Notes under the pieces: model-generated
The model's input: the letters and a program-made list of their open reading frames with translations, nothing else
What the model was told of the DNA's origin: nothing
Databases searched by the model: none
In this document: piece after piece, positions 44,811 to 53,702 of the stretch
Layout of the letters: each line of letters begins with the position of its first letter
Numbering within the stretch: the first letter of the stretch is position 1
Made by a program: the position numbers and the translations under genes
NCBI RefSeq assembly: GCF_005222485.1
Contig: NZ_CP029078.1
Coordinates: 496,001 to 560,000 of the forward strand
DNA: 64,000 nt
DNA from: Streptomyces griseoviridis
GTDB taxonomy: Bacteria; Actinomycetota; Actinomycetes; Streptomycetales; Streptomycetaceae
Direction: 5' to 3'

Positions 44811-46256
44811 CTACGCTCGTTCGGGTTTCCCCTGCGCGGAGAGCCATGTGTGGAGGAGGGGGGCGAGTTCGCGTCCGGACTCGCGTTCCGCGAGGCGGAC
44901 GAACTGGGCGGTGGTGCCGTGCCCTTGGCGGTGCTCGGTGGCCCAGGCGCGCAGGACCCGCAGGAAGACGCGGTCGCCGACGGCGGTGCGCAGGGCGTGC
45001 AGGGCCATGGCGCCGCGGTCGTAGACGGGGGTGCCGAAGATGCGGGCGCCGCTGCCGGGGTCGGCGGGCGGGTACGCCCACAGGCGGTCGCCGGCCGGCT
45101 TGGCGTAGAGCGCGTCGAAGGTCTGCTGGGCGGTGTCCCCGCCGTGCTGTTCGCTGTAGAGCCACTCGGCGTAGGTGGCGAAGCCCTCGTTGAGCCAGAT
45201 GTCCTTCCAGGAGGTGAGGGAGACCGAGTCGCCGAACCACTGGTGGGCGCTCTCGTGGACGAGGGTGGCGAGGTCGGGCGCCGCGTCGTAGAGCGGCCGC
45301 GACTGGGTCTCCAGGGCGTAGCCGGCGTCGGGCGCGTGGTCGACGATCGCGCCGGCGGCGCGGAACGGGTAGGGCCCGAACAGCGTGCTCTCCCAGGCGA
45401 GGACGGACGGCAGCTTCTTGAGGACGGGCGCGGCGGCGGCCGCCTCGCGCGGGTCGACGGCGTTGTAGACGCGGATGCCGTCGCGGGTGGTGTACCTCTC
45501 GACGGCGAAGGTGCCGACGGTGGCGGTGGCGAGGTAGGCGGCCATAGGTTCGCGCTGGCGCCAGTGGAAGGTGCTGAGGCCGCGCGCGGTGCGCTGGTCG
45601 ACGAGCACTCCGTTGGAGACGGCGGTGCGTCCCTCGGGGACGGTGACGGTGATGTCGTACGCCGACTTGTCCAGGGGGTGGTTGTTCGCCGGGAACCAGG
45701 TCATCGCGCCCTGGGGTTCGCCGGCCACGAAGGCGCCGTCGTCGGTGGGGAGCCAGCCGTCGTCCGAGCCGTCGGGGTCGGTGACCGGGCGCGGGGTGCC
45801 CCGGTAGGTCACGGTGACGGTGAACCGCTGTCCGGCGCGCAGGGGCCGGCCCGGGGTGACGACGAGTTCCTGTCCCGCGCGGGTGCGCGCGGCGCGGGCC
45901 CGGTCGACGGTGACGCCCGTGATCTTCAGGCCCTTGAGGTCGAGGTCGAAGCGGCCGAGCCGCTGGGTGGCGTGGGCGGTGAGGACGGCGGTGCCGTTGA
46001 GGTGGCGGGAGGCCGGGTCGTAACGGAGCGTCAGTCCGTAGTGCTCGACGTGGTATCCGCCGTTGCCGGCCAGCGGGAAGTAGGGGTCGCCCGCGCCGGC
46101 CGCGCCGTGCGCGGCGGGCGCGGCGGCGGCGGGGGCGGACACGGCGGGTGAGGCGGCGGCGAGCAGGGCCGCGACGGTGACAGGCACGGTCGCGGCGACG
46201 GCCCTGCGGCGCCGGGCGGCGGCGCCTACGGTGACCGGGCGGAGGGATCGTCTCAC
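44811..46256 (-). CDS. Secreted M1-family metallopeptidase
   Basis: This 481-residue aminopeptidase-like protein has a twin-arginine-like basic N-region and signal peptide (1-45, cut near VSAPAAAAPA). It then has the M1 N-terminal beta domain and the zinc site HESAHQWFGDSV followed by WLNEGFATYAEW (H-E-x-x-H-x18-E). The exopeptidase motif is not the usual GAMEN: the corresponding region reads AGYALETQSRP, as in the short bacterial M1 group. There is no large C-terminal helical domain. It degrades peptides outside the cell; the substrate is unknown. Confidence 0.9.
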   Translation of the reverse strand: MRRSLRPVTVGAAARRRRAVAATVPVTVAALLAAASPAVSAPAAAAPAAHGAAGAGDPYFPLAGNGGYHVEHYGLTLRYDPASRHLNGTAVLTAHATQRLGRFDLDLKGLKITGVTVDRARAARTRAGQELVVTPGRPLRAGQRFTVTVTYRGTPRPVTDPDGSDDGWLPTDDGAFVAGEPQGAMTWFPANNHPLDKSAYDITVTVPEGRTAVSNGVLVDQRTARGLSTFHWRQREPMAAYLATATVGTFAVERYTTRDGIRVYNAVDPREAAAAAPVLKKLPSVLAWESTLFGPYPFRAAGAIVDHAPDAGYALETQSRPLYDAAPDLATLVHESAHQWFGDSVSLTSWKDIWLNEGFATYAEWLYSEQHGGDTAQQTFDALYAKPAGDRLWAYPPADPGSGARIFGTPVYDRGAMALHALRTAVGDRVFLRVLRAWATEHRQGHGTTAQFVRLAERESGRELAPLLHTWLSAQGKPERA

Positions 46257-46386
46257 GTGCGCTCCTGGGGGTGGCGGGTGATCGATCCGGTCAGGCTAGG
46301 GCGGGGGCGGCGCCGATTTCCCCCTCGTTCAGGTCAAGTCACCGAGCGTCAGCGCCGCCGTGCCGGCCGTGGGGTCAGCCGTCGCG

Positions 46387-48060
46387 TCAGCCGGTCTCGC
46401 GGGCCGCCGCGCGTCCCGCGGCGCGCCCGGAGAAGAGGCAGCCGCCGAGGAAGGTGCCCTCCAGGGCGTTGTAGCCGTGCACGCCTCCGCCGCCGAAGCC
46501 GGCCACCTCGCCGGCCGCGTACAGGCCGTCGACAGGGGTGCCGTCGGCGCCGAGGGCGCGGGAGTCGAGGTCGGTCTGGATGCCGCCGAGGGTCTTGCGG
46601 GTGAGGATGTGCAGCTTGACGCCGATCAGCGGTCCGGCGTCCGGGTCGAGGAGGCGGTGCGGGGTGGCGACCCGGCCGAGGCGGTCGCCGATGTAGCGGC
46701 GGGCGTTGCGGATGCCCTGGACCTGGGAGTCCTTGCTGTAGGGGTTGGCCAGTTGGAGGTCGCGGGCCTCGATCTGGCGGCGCAGTCCCGCCGCGTCCAG
46801 GAGCGGCTCGTCGGTCAGGGCGTTCATCTTCCCGACGAGCTGTTCGAGGGTGGGCGCGGTCACGAAGTCGGCGCCCTTGCGCACGAAGGCGTCCACCGGG
46901 CCGGGGGCGCCCTTGCCGAGCAGCCGGTCGCGCAGCACCGCGCCCTTGTCCTTGGCGGTGATGTCCGGGTTCTGCTCGGAGCCGGAGAGCGCGAACTCCT
47001 TCTCGACGATGCGCCGGGTCAGGACGAACCAGGAGTGGTCGTGGCCGGCGAGGTCGGGGTCGGTGCGCAGGTGCCTGAGCGTGCCGAGGGTGTCGTAGCC
47101 GGGCAGGCAGGGGTCGGGCAGCCGGCGGCCGAGGGCGTCGAACCACATCGAGGACGGGCCGGGCAGGATGCGGATGCCGTGTCCCGGCCAGATCGGGTCC
47201 CAGTTCTGGATGCCCTCGGTGTAGTGCCACATGCGGTCGCGGTTGACGAGCCGGACGCCGGCCCGGGAGCTGATGTCGAGCATCCGGCCGTCGACGTAGG
47301 CGGGCACGCCGGTGACCATCCGGGCGGGCGGGGTGCCGAGCCGTTCGGGCCAGTACCTGCGGACGATGTCGTGGTCGGCGCCGATGCCGCCCGAGGTGAC
47401 GATCACGGCCCGCGCGGTGAGTACGAAGTCGGCGACGCGGTCGCGGTTGGAGGGGACGCCGCGCGGGGAGCGGTCGTCGGCGAGGACGGTGCCGCGCACC
47501 CCGCTCGCGTGCCCGTCCTCGATGATCAGCTCGTCGACCCGGTGGCGGTGGTGGAACGTCAGCAGCCCGTCCCTGCGGGCCTGTTTGGCGTACTCGACGA
47601 AGGGTTCGACGACGCCGGTGCCGGTGCCCCAGGCGATGTGGAAGCGGGGCACGGAGTTGCCGTGGCCGTCGGCGCGCAGGTCGCCGCGTTCCGCCCAGCC
47701 GACGGTGGGCAGCAGTTTGATGCCGTGCCCCTCCAGCCAGGGCCGCTTCTCGCCGGCCGCGAACTCGACGTAGGCGCGGGCCCAGCGCACCGCCCAGGAG
47801 TCCTCGTCGTCGGTGCGGTCGAACTGCGCGCTGCCGCGCCAGTCGTTCCAGGCGAGGTCGAGGGAGTCCTTGATGCCGAGGCGGCGCTGTTCCGGTGAGT
47901 CGACGAGGAACAGGCCGCCGAAGGACCAGAAGGCCTGTCCGCCGAGGTTGGCCGCGTTCTCCTGGTCGACCAGGGCGACGCGCCTGCCCCGGCTGGTGAG
48001 TTCATGGGCCGCGACCAGGCCGGCGAGGCCCGCTCCGACGACGATGACGTCCGCATCCAT
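46387..48060 (-). CDS. FAD-binding dehydrogenase (KstD/fumarate reductase-like)
   Basis: The 557-residue flavoprotein starts with ADVIVVGAGLAGLVAAHELT. It has ENAANLGGQAFWSFGGLFLV and a C-terminal LYAAGEVAGFGGGGVHGYNA plus LEGTFLGGCLFSGRAAGRAA, all typical of the FAD_binding_2 family often labelled 3-ketosteroid dehydrogenase-like. The substrate is unknown; steroid, flavin-linked succinate-type or ketone oxidation are all possible. It starts 16 bases after a TetR gene on the same strand, so it is probably controlled by that repressor. Confidence 0.88.
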   Translation of the reverse strand: MDADVIVVGAGLAGLVAAHELTSRGRRVALVDQENAANLGGQAFWSFGGLFLVDSPEQRRLGIKDSLDLAWNDWRGSAQFDRTDDEDSWAVRWARAYVEFAAGEKRPWLEGHGIKLLPTVGWAERGDLRADGHGNSVPRFHIAWGTGTGVVEPFVEYAKQARRDGLLTFHHRHRVDELIIEDGHASGVRGTVLADDRSPRGVPSNRDRVADFVLTARAVIVTSGGIGADHDIVRRYWPERLGTPPARMVTGVPAYVDGRMLDISSRAGVRLVNRDRMWHYTEGIQNWDPIWPGHGIRILPGPSSMWFDALGRRLPDPCLPGYDTLGTLRHLRTDPDLAGHDHSWFVLTRRIVEKEFALSGSEQNPDITAKDKGAVLRDRLLGKGAPGPVDAFVRKGADFVTAPTLEQLVGKMNALTDEPLLDAAGLRRQIEARDLQLANPYSKDSQVQGIRNARRYIGDRLGRVATPHRLLDPDAGPLIGVKLHILTRKTLGGIQTDLDSRALGADGTPVDGLYAAGEVAGFGGGGVHGYNALEGTFLGGCLFSGRAAGRAAARETG

Positions 48061-48076
48061 GGCGACCGTTGCCTTT

Positions 48077-48706
48077 CTAGGGGAGGTCTCGTGTGCCGCT
48101 GCCGTCGGTCAGCAGGGCGGTGAGCAGCTGCTTGAGCCAGATCCGGGCGCCGTCGACGTCCTTGTCCAGCAGGAGCCTGGTGGTGACGCCGTCGTAGGCG
48201 GCGACCACGGCGTGCGCGGCGCTGTCGGGGTCGCCGAGCGGGGCGGTCGCCGGGGCGAGGCCGGGGGCGCGGGCGAGCCGGTCGGCGATGGCCCGGCGGA
48301 GCCTGGCCCGGTGTGCGAGGAGGGTGCCGGCGACGTCGGGCACCCGGGCCGCGTGCACCAGGAAGTCGGTCTTGACGAGGAGCCAGTCCAGGTCGAGGAG
48401 GAGGACCTCGGTGACTCGGTCGACGGCGCCGGCGACGTCGAGGTCGGGTCCTTCGCGGGCGAGGGCGCCCGCCACCTGGTCGGCGATGAGGTCGGCGCGC
48501 TGCCGGTAGAGGGCGAAGAACAGCTCGTCGAGGCTGGCGAAGTTGGAGTAGAAGGCGCCCCGGCTGTAGCCGGCGGCCTCGCAGACCTCCTCGATGGAGA
48601 CGCGCCCGAACCCCTTGGCCGCGAACACCGCGAACGCGGCGTCCAGGAGGTTGGCGCGGGTGCGCACCCGGCGCCTGGTCACCCGTCCGGTGCTCGCTTC
48701 GCTCAT
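48077..48706 (-). CDS. TetR-family repressor of the FAD dehydrogenase
   Basis: The 209-residue product has the TetR DNA-binding domain RANLLDAAFAVFAAKGFGRV, SIEEVCEAAGYSRGAFYSNF, followed by a ligand domain. The ATG at 48706 has GAGGCGGGA upstream; a further ATG 14 codons earlier would place the operator in the coding sequence and is unlikely. Two dyads immediately upstream support autoregulation. The downstream dehydrogenase is the probable target. Confidence 0.9.
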   Translation of the reverse strand: MSEASTGRVTRRRVRTRANLLDAAFAVFAAKGFGRVSIEEVCEAAGYSRGAFYSNFASLDELFFALYRQRADLIADQVAGALAREGPDLDVAGAVDRVTEVLLLDLDWLLVKTDFLVHAARVPDVAGTLLAHRARLRRAIADRLARAPGLAPATAPLGDPDSAAHAVVAAYDGVTTRLLLDKDVDGARIWLKQLLTALLTDGSGTRDLP

Positions 48707-48724
48707 GTCGTCCCGCCTCGGTTC

Positions 48725-48757
48725 GATACGTGAATGTATCCGATACACCGGTGTATC
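48725..48757. promoter_or_regulatory. Tandem TetR operators
   Basis: GATACGTGAATGTATC (48725-48740) and GATACACCGGTGTATC (48742-48757) are adjacent copies of GATAC-N6-GTATC. The second is a perfect 16-bp palindrome. They start 19 bases upstream of the TetR ATG and almost certainly form its operator, with centres 17 bp apart on nearly the same DNA face sector as other double TetR sites. Confidence 0.8.
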
Positions 48758-48811
48758 CGAAGGGGTCGGAAGAGGGCGCGGGAGCCCCAGGCGGACACCG
48801 ACCCACGCAAG

Positions 48812-48825
48812 CGAACATATTTTCG
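48812..48825. promoter_or_regulatory. LexA/SOS-box-like site upstream of the AlkB-like gene
   Basis: CGAACATATTTTCG matches the actinobacterial LexA box CGAAC-N4-GTTCG at all positions but one (T for G in the right arm). It ends 21 bases before the ATG of a DNA repair-type gene. Confidence 0.5.
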
Positions 48826-48846
48826 ATTAACGGTTACGCTGGTTCC

Positions 48847-49473
48847 ATGACCACGCACCTCCAGGGCTCCCTCTTCGACCAGACCGACCGGCCGCGCCTC
48901 GGCCGCCTCGCCGGGATCCGCCGCACCGTGCTCGGCTCCGGCGCCTGGATCGACGTGCTGCCCGGCTGGCTGGCCGGCTCGGACCCGCTCTTCGAGCGGC
49001 TGGCCGCCGAGGTCCCCTGGCGCGCGGAGCGGCGCACCATGTACGACCAGGTCGTCGACGTCCCCCGGCTGCTCGCGTTCTACGGCGCGGGCGATCCGCT
49101 CCCGCACCCCGTCCTCACCGAGGCGCGCGACGCGCTCAGCGCGCACTACGCGCCGGAGCTGGGCGAGCCGTTCGCCACCGCGGGGCTCTGCCACTACCGC
49201 GACGGCCGGGACAGCGTGGCCTGGCACGGCGACCGGATCGGGCGCGGGGCGCGCGAGGACACCATGGTCGCGATCCTCTCCGTGGGCGCGCCCCGGGATC
49301 TGCTGCTGCGCCCCGCGGGCGGCGGCCGGACGGTCCGCAGGGCGCTCGGCCACGGCGACCTGATCGTGATGGGCGGCTCCTGCCAGCGGACCTGGGAGCA
49401 CTGCGTCCCCAAGAGCGGCCGCGCGTCCGGGCCGCGGGTGAGCGTGCAGTTCCGCCCCCGGGGCGTGCGCTGA
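48847..49473 (+). CDS. alkB: AlkB-like 2-oxoglutarate/Fe(II) dioxygenase
   Basis: The 208-residue protein has the dioxygenase iron site H127-x-D129 in VAWHGDRIG, the distal H185 in RTWEHCVPK and the 2-oxoglutarate-binding arginine in RVSVQFRPR. LCHYRDGRDSVAWHGDRIG is a typical AlkB phrase. AlkB proteins remove methyl groups from damaged DNA or RNA bases by oxidation. No ribosome site precedes the ATG at 48847, so the message may be leaderless. A near-consensus LexA box upstream suggests damage induction. Confidence 0.9.
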   Translation: MTTHLQGSLFDQTDRPRLGRLAGIRRTVLGSGAWIDVLPGWLAGSDPLFERLAAEVPWRAERRTMYDQVVDVPRLLAFYGAGDPLPHPVLTEARDALSAHYAPELGEPFATAGLCHYRDGRDSVAWHGDRIGRGAREDTMVAILSVGAPRDLLLRPAGGGRTVRRALGHGDLIVMGGSCQRTWEHCVPKSGRASGPRVSVQFRPRGVR

Positions 49474-49620
49474 CCCGCGCCCCGGCGAGACGGCGGGACA
49501 GCGGCCCTTCAGCCGCGCGGGACCGCCCCTTAGGGTGAGGTGACGATCACCCGCCCAGGACGTCCACCCGAGGACGTCCGCCCCCGGGCCGCCCGGCCGC
49601 GAGACGAGGACACCCGATCC

Positions 49621-50856
49621 ATGGCACTCCAGATCAGCGCGACGAGACCGGAGCATCCCGCGCTCCTGCTGGAACTGCCCTGGCACCTGCCGCTGGAGGA
49701 GTGGCCGGAGGCGTACCTGGTGCCGCTGCCGCGCGGCATATCCCGGCACGTGGTGCGCTACGCGCGGGCCGGCGACGAGGTCATCGCCGTCAAGGAGCTG
49801 GCCGAGCGCCCGGCGCTGCGCGAGTACGAGCTGCTGCGCGACCTGGACCGGATCGGCATCCCCGCCGTCGACCCGCTGGCCGTCCTCACGGGCCGCACCG
49901 ACGACGACGGCTCACCGCTGGAGTCCGTGCTGGTCACCCGGCATCTGCGCGGATCGCAGCCGTACCGCTCGATGTTCGAGACGACGATGCGCCCGGCCAC
50001 CATGCACCGGCTGATGGACGCCCTCGCCGTGCTGCTCGTCCGGCTGCACCTGGCCGGGTTCGCGTGGGGCGACTGCTCGCTCTCCAACACCCTCTTCCGG
50101 CGGGACGCGGGCGCCTACGCGGCCTATCTCGTGGACGCCGAGACCGGCGACCTGCACCCGCGGCTCAGCGACGGGCAGCGGGAGTACGACCTCGACCTGG
50201 CGCGGGTGAACATCAGCGGCGAACTCCTCGACCTGGAGGCGTCGGGCGCGCTGCACCCGTCGGTCGACCCCATCGAGTTCGGCACCGAGATCTGCGCGCG
50301 CTACGGGCGGCTCTGGGAGGAGCTGACCCGCACCTCCGTCTACCCGGCGGGCAAGTACCACTACATCGAGCGCCGCATCCGCCGCCTCAACGACCTCGGC
50401 TTCGACGTCGCCGAGATGCAGATCAAGCACTCCGCCGACGGCGACTCGGTCACGTTCGTGCCGAAGGTCGTCGACGCCGGTCACCACCAGCGCCAACTGC
50501 TGCGGCTGACCGGCCTCGACACCGAGGAGAACCAGGCCAGGCGGCTGCTGAACGACCTGGAGAGCTGGATGGCCACCCAGGACGACTACGCCCCGGGCGA
50601 CCCGCTCGCCGCCCGCCCCGAGGTGCTGGCCCACCGCTGGGTGCGGGACGTGTTCCGGCCCACCGTCAGGGCGGTGCCGCCCGAGCTGCGCGGCGCGATG
50701 GACGCGGCGGAGATCTACCACGAGCTGCTCGAACACCGCTGGTACCTGTCCGAGCAGGCGCAGGCCGACATCGGCCTCGACACGGCGGTCGCGGACTACA
50801 TCGCGCACATCCTCCCGACCGCACGGGAGTCGCTGCGGCCCACGACCGCCGACTGA
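49621..50856 (+). CDS. DUF4032 protein with an N-terminal kinase-like (WaaP-type) lobe
   Basis: The 411-residue product has a kinase-like N-terminal region. DEVIAVKELAERPALREYEL suggests the ATP-binding lysine and helix-C Glu, GFAWGDCSLSNTLFRRDAG the catalytic loop with Asp, and YLVDAETGDLHPRLSDGQ the metal-binding D-x-E. The C-terminal half (from about 220) is the actinobacterial DUF4032 domain. It is probably a small-molecule or protein kinase of unknown target. The ATG at 49621 follows GACGAGG. It ends one base before the convergent universal stress protein gene. Confidence 0.8.
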   Translation: MALQISATRPEHPALLLELPWHLPLEEWPEAYLVPLPRGISRHVVRYARAGDEVIAVKELAERPALREYELLRDLDRIGIPAVDPLAVLTGRTDDDGSPLESVLVTRHLRGSQPYRSMFETTMRPATMHRLMDALAVLLVRLHLAGFAWGDCSLSNTLFRRDAGAYAAYLVDAETGDLHPRLSDGQREYDLDLARVNISGELLDLEASGALHPSVDPIEFGTEICARYGRLWEELTRTSVYPAGKYHYIERRIRRLNDLGFDVAEMQIKHSADGDSVTFVPKVVDAGHHQRQLLRLTGLDTEENQARRLLNDLESWMATQDDYAPGDPLAARPEVLAHRWVRDVFRPTVRAVPPELRGAMDAAEIYHELLEHRWYLSEQAQADIGLDTAVADYIAHILPTARESLRPTTAD

Positions 50857-50857
50857 C

Positions 50858-51730
50858 TCAGCCGTGCGGGACGACCGCCACCGGGCACTCCGCGTGGTGC
50901 AGCACCCCGTGCGCCACCGAACCGACCCGCGCGCCGACCGCCGTGCGCCTGGCCCTGCGTCCCACCACCATGAGCTGGGCGCGGGCGGCCACCGACAGCA
51001 GCACCTGTCCCGCGCTGCCCAGCTCGACGTGCTCCACCACGGGCACGTCGGGGAACTCCTCGCGGCACGGCCGCAGCGCGTCGGCCAGCGCCCGGCTCTC
51101 GTAGGGTTCGAGACCGCCGGCCTCGTCGAGGAGCTTCAGGGAGGCGGGGCTGTAGGCGAACACCGGCGGCAGGCTCCAGGCGCGCACGGCACGGACGGTG
51201 GCGCCGCGCGCGGCGGCGGCCCGGAACGCGAACCGCAGGGCGTCGACGCTGTCGTCCGGCTCGCCCTGCTGGCCGACGACGATCTCCCGCCCGGCCGCCT
51301 CCCCCGTCGCCCGGTCACCGGCCCGCACCAGGACCACCGGCCGCCCGGCCTCGGCGATCACCCGCTGTCCCACCGAGCCGAGCAGGAACCCGACGACCGG
51401 GCCGTGCCCGCGTGAGCCCAGCACCAGCAGCTCCGCCTCGGCCGCCGCCTCGATCAGCGTGTCGGCGCTCTCGCCCTCCCGCGCGTCGGCCCGGACGTCG
51501 AGCGCCGGGTACCGCGCCCTGACGCCCTCGGCGACCTCGGTGAGCGCGTCCCCCACCCAGCCGGCCTGGGTGGCCGCGTCCGCCGCCTCGAGCCGCTCGT
51601 GCGGCTGGAACCGCCAGGCCTGGAGGATCCGCAGCGGCAGGTCGCGCCTGAGCGCCTCCCTGGCCGCCCAGTCGAGTGCGGCGAGGCTCTCGTCGGTTCC
51701 GTCGACGCCTGCGGTGATCGGGCCCGCCAT
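50858..51730 (-). CDS. Universal stress protein, tandem Usp domains
   Basis: The 290-residue protein holds two Usp domains (about 3-143 and 150-290). The first opens ITAGVDGTDESLAALDWAAR and has the ATP-binding loop LVLGSRGHGPVVGFLLGSVG. In the second the loop is degenerate (VVGRRARRTAVGARVGSVA) but ends HHAECPVAVVPHG as usual. GGGAGG precedes the ATG at 51730. It is divergent from the receiver-flavoprotein operon, 295 bases away, and such Usp proteins are often dormancy- or hypoxia-induced in actinobacteria. Confidence 0.92.
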   Translation of the reverse strand: MAGPITAGVDGTDESLAALDWAAREALRRDLPLRILQAWRFQPHERLEAADAATQAGWVGDALTEVAEGVRARYPALDVRADAREGESADTLIEAAAEAELLVLGSRGHGPVVGFLLGSVGQRVIAEAGRPVVLVRAGDRATGEAAGREIVVGQQGEPDDSVDALRFAFRAAAARGATVRAVRAWSLPPVFAYSPASLKLLDEAGGLEPYESRALADALRPCREEFPDVPVVEHVELGSAGQVLLSVAARAQLMVVGRRARRTAVGARVGSVAHGVLHHAECPVAVVPHG

Positions 51731-52025
51731 GCGGCTGCCTCCCTGTGTCGAGGTCATCCGTCCCGGGCCGGCCCGCTGTCGCGGGCCGGCCGTCCTGGAC
51801 GTCTGTCGTGGGCTTCTTCCCTGGGCTTCCGTGGTGGGCATCCGCCCGGCCGGTCGCGAGGGCCAGTCTTCACCACTCGGCACACCCGGCACCCGCCCCC
51901 GCCCAGCGTCGCCCCTTCGGCGAACCACGGAGATCGAACATACGATGGACGGGAGCCGGCGCGGCGACCGCCTCCCCCGAGAGGGCCCGCCGTGCGGTCG
52001 GTCCGACCACTCGGGGTGGAGACAC

Positions 52026-53702
52026 ATGGCACAGCCGTCCGACGCAGCGCGGACCGTCATCATGACCGTCGACGACGATCCCGGGGTCTCCCGCGGCGTC
52101 GCCCGCGACCTGCGGCGGCGCTACGGCGAGTCCTACCGTGTCGTGCGCGCGGAGTCGGGCGAGTCGGCGCTGGAGGCGCTGCGTGAGCTGAAGCTCCGCG
52201 GCGACCTGGTGGCGGTGATCCTGGCCGACTACCGGATGCCCCAGATGAACGGCATCGAGTTCCTGGAACAGGCCCTCGACGTGTACCCGGGCGCCCGCCG
52301 GGTGCTGCTGACCGCCTACGCGGACACCAACGCGGCGATCGACGCCATCAACGTCGTCGACCTCGACCACTACCTCCTCAAGCCGTGGGACCCGCCCGAG
52401 GAGAAGCTCTACCCGGTCCTCGACGACCTGCTCGAGGCGTGGCGGTGCTCCGACTTCCGGCCGGTGCCCGCCACCAAGGTGGTCGGCCACCGCTGGTCGG
52501 CGCGCTCCTCGGAGGTGCGGGAGTTCCTGGCCCGCAACCAGGTGCCCTACCGCTGGTACTCGGCGGAGGAACCGGAGGGCGCGCGGCTGCTCGCGGCGGC
52601 CGGGCAGGACGGCAGGCGGCTGCCGCTGGTGATCACGCCCGACGGGGCGCCGCTCGTCGAGCCCGAGGCGCCCGAACTGGCCGCGCGGGTCGGACTCGCG
52701 ACGACCCCGGCGGAGGACTTCTACGACCTGGTCGTCATCGGCGGCGGCCCGGCCGGGCTCGGCGCCGCCGTCTACGGGGCGTCCGAGGGGCTGCGCACGG
52801 TGCTCGTGGAGCGGTCGGCGACCGGCGGGCAGGCCGGGCAGAGCTCCCGTATCGAGAACTACCTCGGCTTCCCCGACGGCGTCTCCGGCGGCCAGCTCAC
52901 CGACCGGGCCAGACGGCAGGCGGCGAAGTTCGGCGCCGAGATCCTCACCGCGCGCGAGGTGACGGGCCTGGAGGTCGACGGGGCGGCCCGCACGGTCCGT
53001 TTCTCGGACGGTTCCGCGGTCGCCGCGCACAGCGTGATCCTCGCGACCGGCGTCTCCTACCGGCAGTTGACCGCGCCCGGCACTGACGACCTGACCGGCT
53101 GCGGGGTGTACTACGGCTCGGCGCTGACCGAGGCGGCCTCCTGCCAGGGCCATGACGTGTACATCGTGGGCGGCGCCAACTCGGCCGGACAGGCGGCCAT
53201 GTACCTGGCCAGGGGCGCCAAGTCGGTGACGCTGCTGGTGCGCGGCGACGACCTGGCCGCGTCCATGTCGTACTACCTGGTCCAGCAGATCACCGACGCG
53301 CCCAACATCTCGGTCCGCGCCAGGACCGTCGTCGAGTCGGCGCACGGCTCGGACCATCTGGAGGCGCTCACCCTGCGCGATGTGGAGAGCGGCGCGACCG
53401 AACGCGTCGACGCGCAGTGGATGTTCGTGTTCATCGGAGCGGCCCCGCTCACCCACTGGCTGGACGGGACGGTGCTCCGCGACGAGCACGGGTTCATCCT
53501 GGCCGGTCCCGACCTGACCGCCGACGGGCGCCCGCCGGCCGGCTGGGATCTCGACCGGCCTCCGTACCACCTGGAGACGAACGTCCCCGGGGTGTTCGTG
53601 GCGGGCGACGCGCGCGCCGAGTCGGCCAAGCGCGTCGCGTCCGCCGTCGGAGAGGGAGCCATGGCCGTCATGCTCGTCCACCGGTATCTGGAGCAGTCGT
53701 GA
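52026..53702 (+). CDS. Receiver-domain/thioredoxin reductase-like flavoprotein fusion
   Basis: The 558-residue protein fuses three parts. The first is a receiver domain (1-135, phosphoacceptor D68 in ILADYRMPQMNG, lysine in YLLKPWDP). The second is a thioredoxin-fold-like linker (about 150-225, REFLARNQVPYRWYSAEE). The third is a thioredoxin-reductase-type flavoprotein (from about 235, LVVIGGGPAGLGAAVYGASE; YIVGGANSAGQAAMYLA; VFVAGDARAESAKRVASAVG). The redox CxxC of true thioredoxin reductase is not present: LTGCGVYYGSALTEAASC has single cysteines only. It heads an operon, GTGA-overlapping a histidine kinase gene. ATG 52026 follows GGTGGAG. Confidence 0.9.
   Translation: MAQPSDAARTVIMTVDDDPGVSRGVARDLRRRYGESYRVVRAESGESALEALRELKLRGDLVAVILADYRMPQMNGIEFLEQALDVYPGARRVLLTAYADTNAAIDAINVVDLDHYLLKPWDPPEEKLYPVLDDLLEAWRCSDFRPVPATKVVGHRWSARSSEVREFLARNQVPYRWYSAEEPEGARLLAAAGQDGRRLPLVITPDGAPLVEPEAPELAARVGLATTPAEDFYDLVVIGGGPAGLGAAVYGASEGLRTVLVERSATGGQAGQSSRIENYLGFPDGVSGGQLTDRARRQAAKFGAEILTAREVTGLEVDGAARTVRFSDGSAVAAHSVILATGVSYRQLTAPGTDDLTGCGVYYGSALTEAASCQGHDVYIVGGANSAGQAAMYLARGAKSVTLLVRGDDLAASMSYYLVQQITDAPNISVRARTVVESAHGSDHLEALTLRDVESGATERVDAQWMFVFIGAAPLTHWLDGTVLRDEHGFILAGPDLTADGRPPAGWDLDRPPYHLETNVPGVFVAGDARAESAKRVASAVGEGAMAVMLVHRYLEQS

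Noticed and set aside
51198..52025. Upstream extension of the receiver-flavoprotein frame
   Set aside because: It runs antisense through the universal stress protein gene and has no homology; the receiver domain begins right after ATG 52026.
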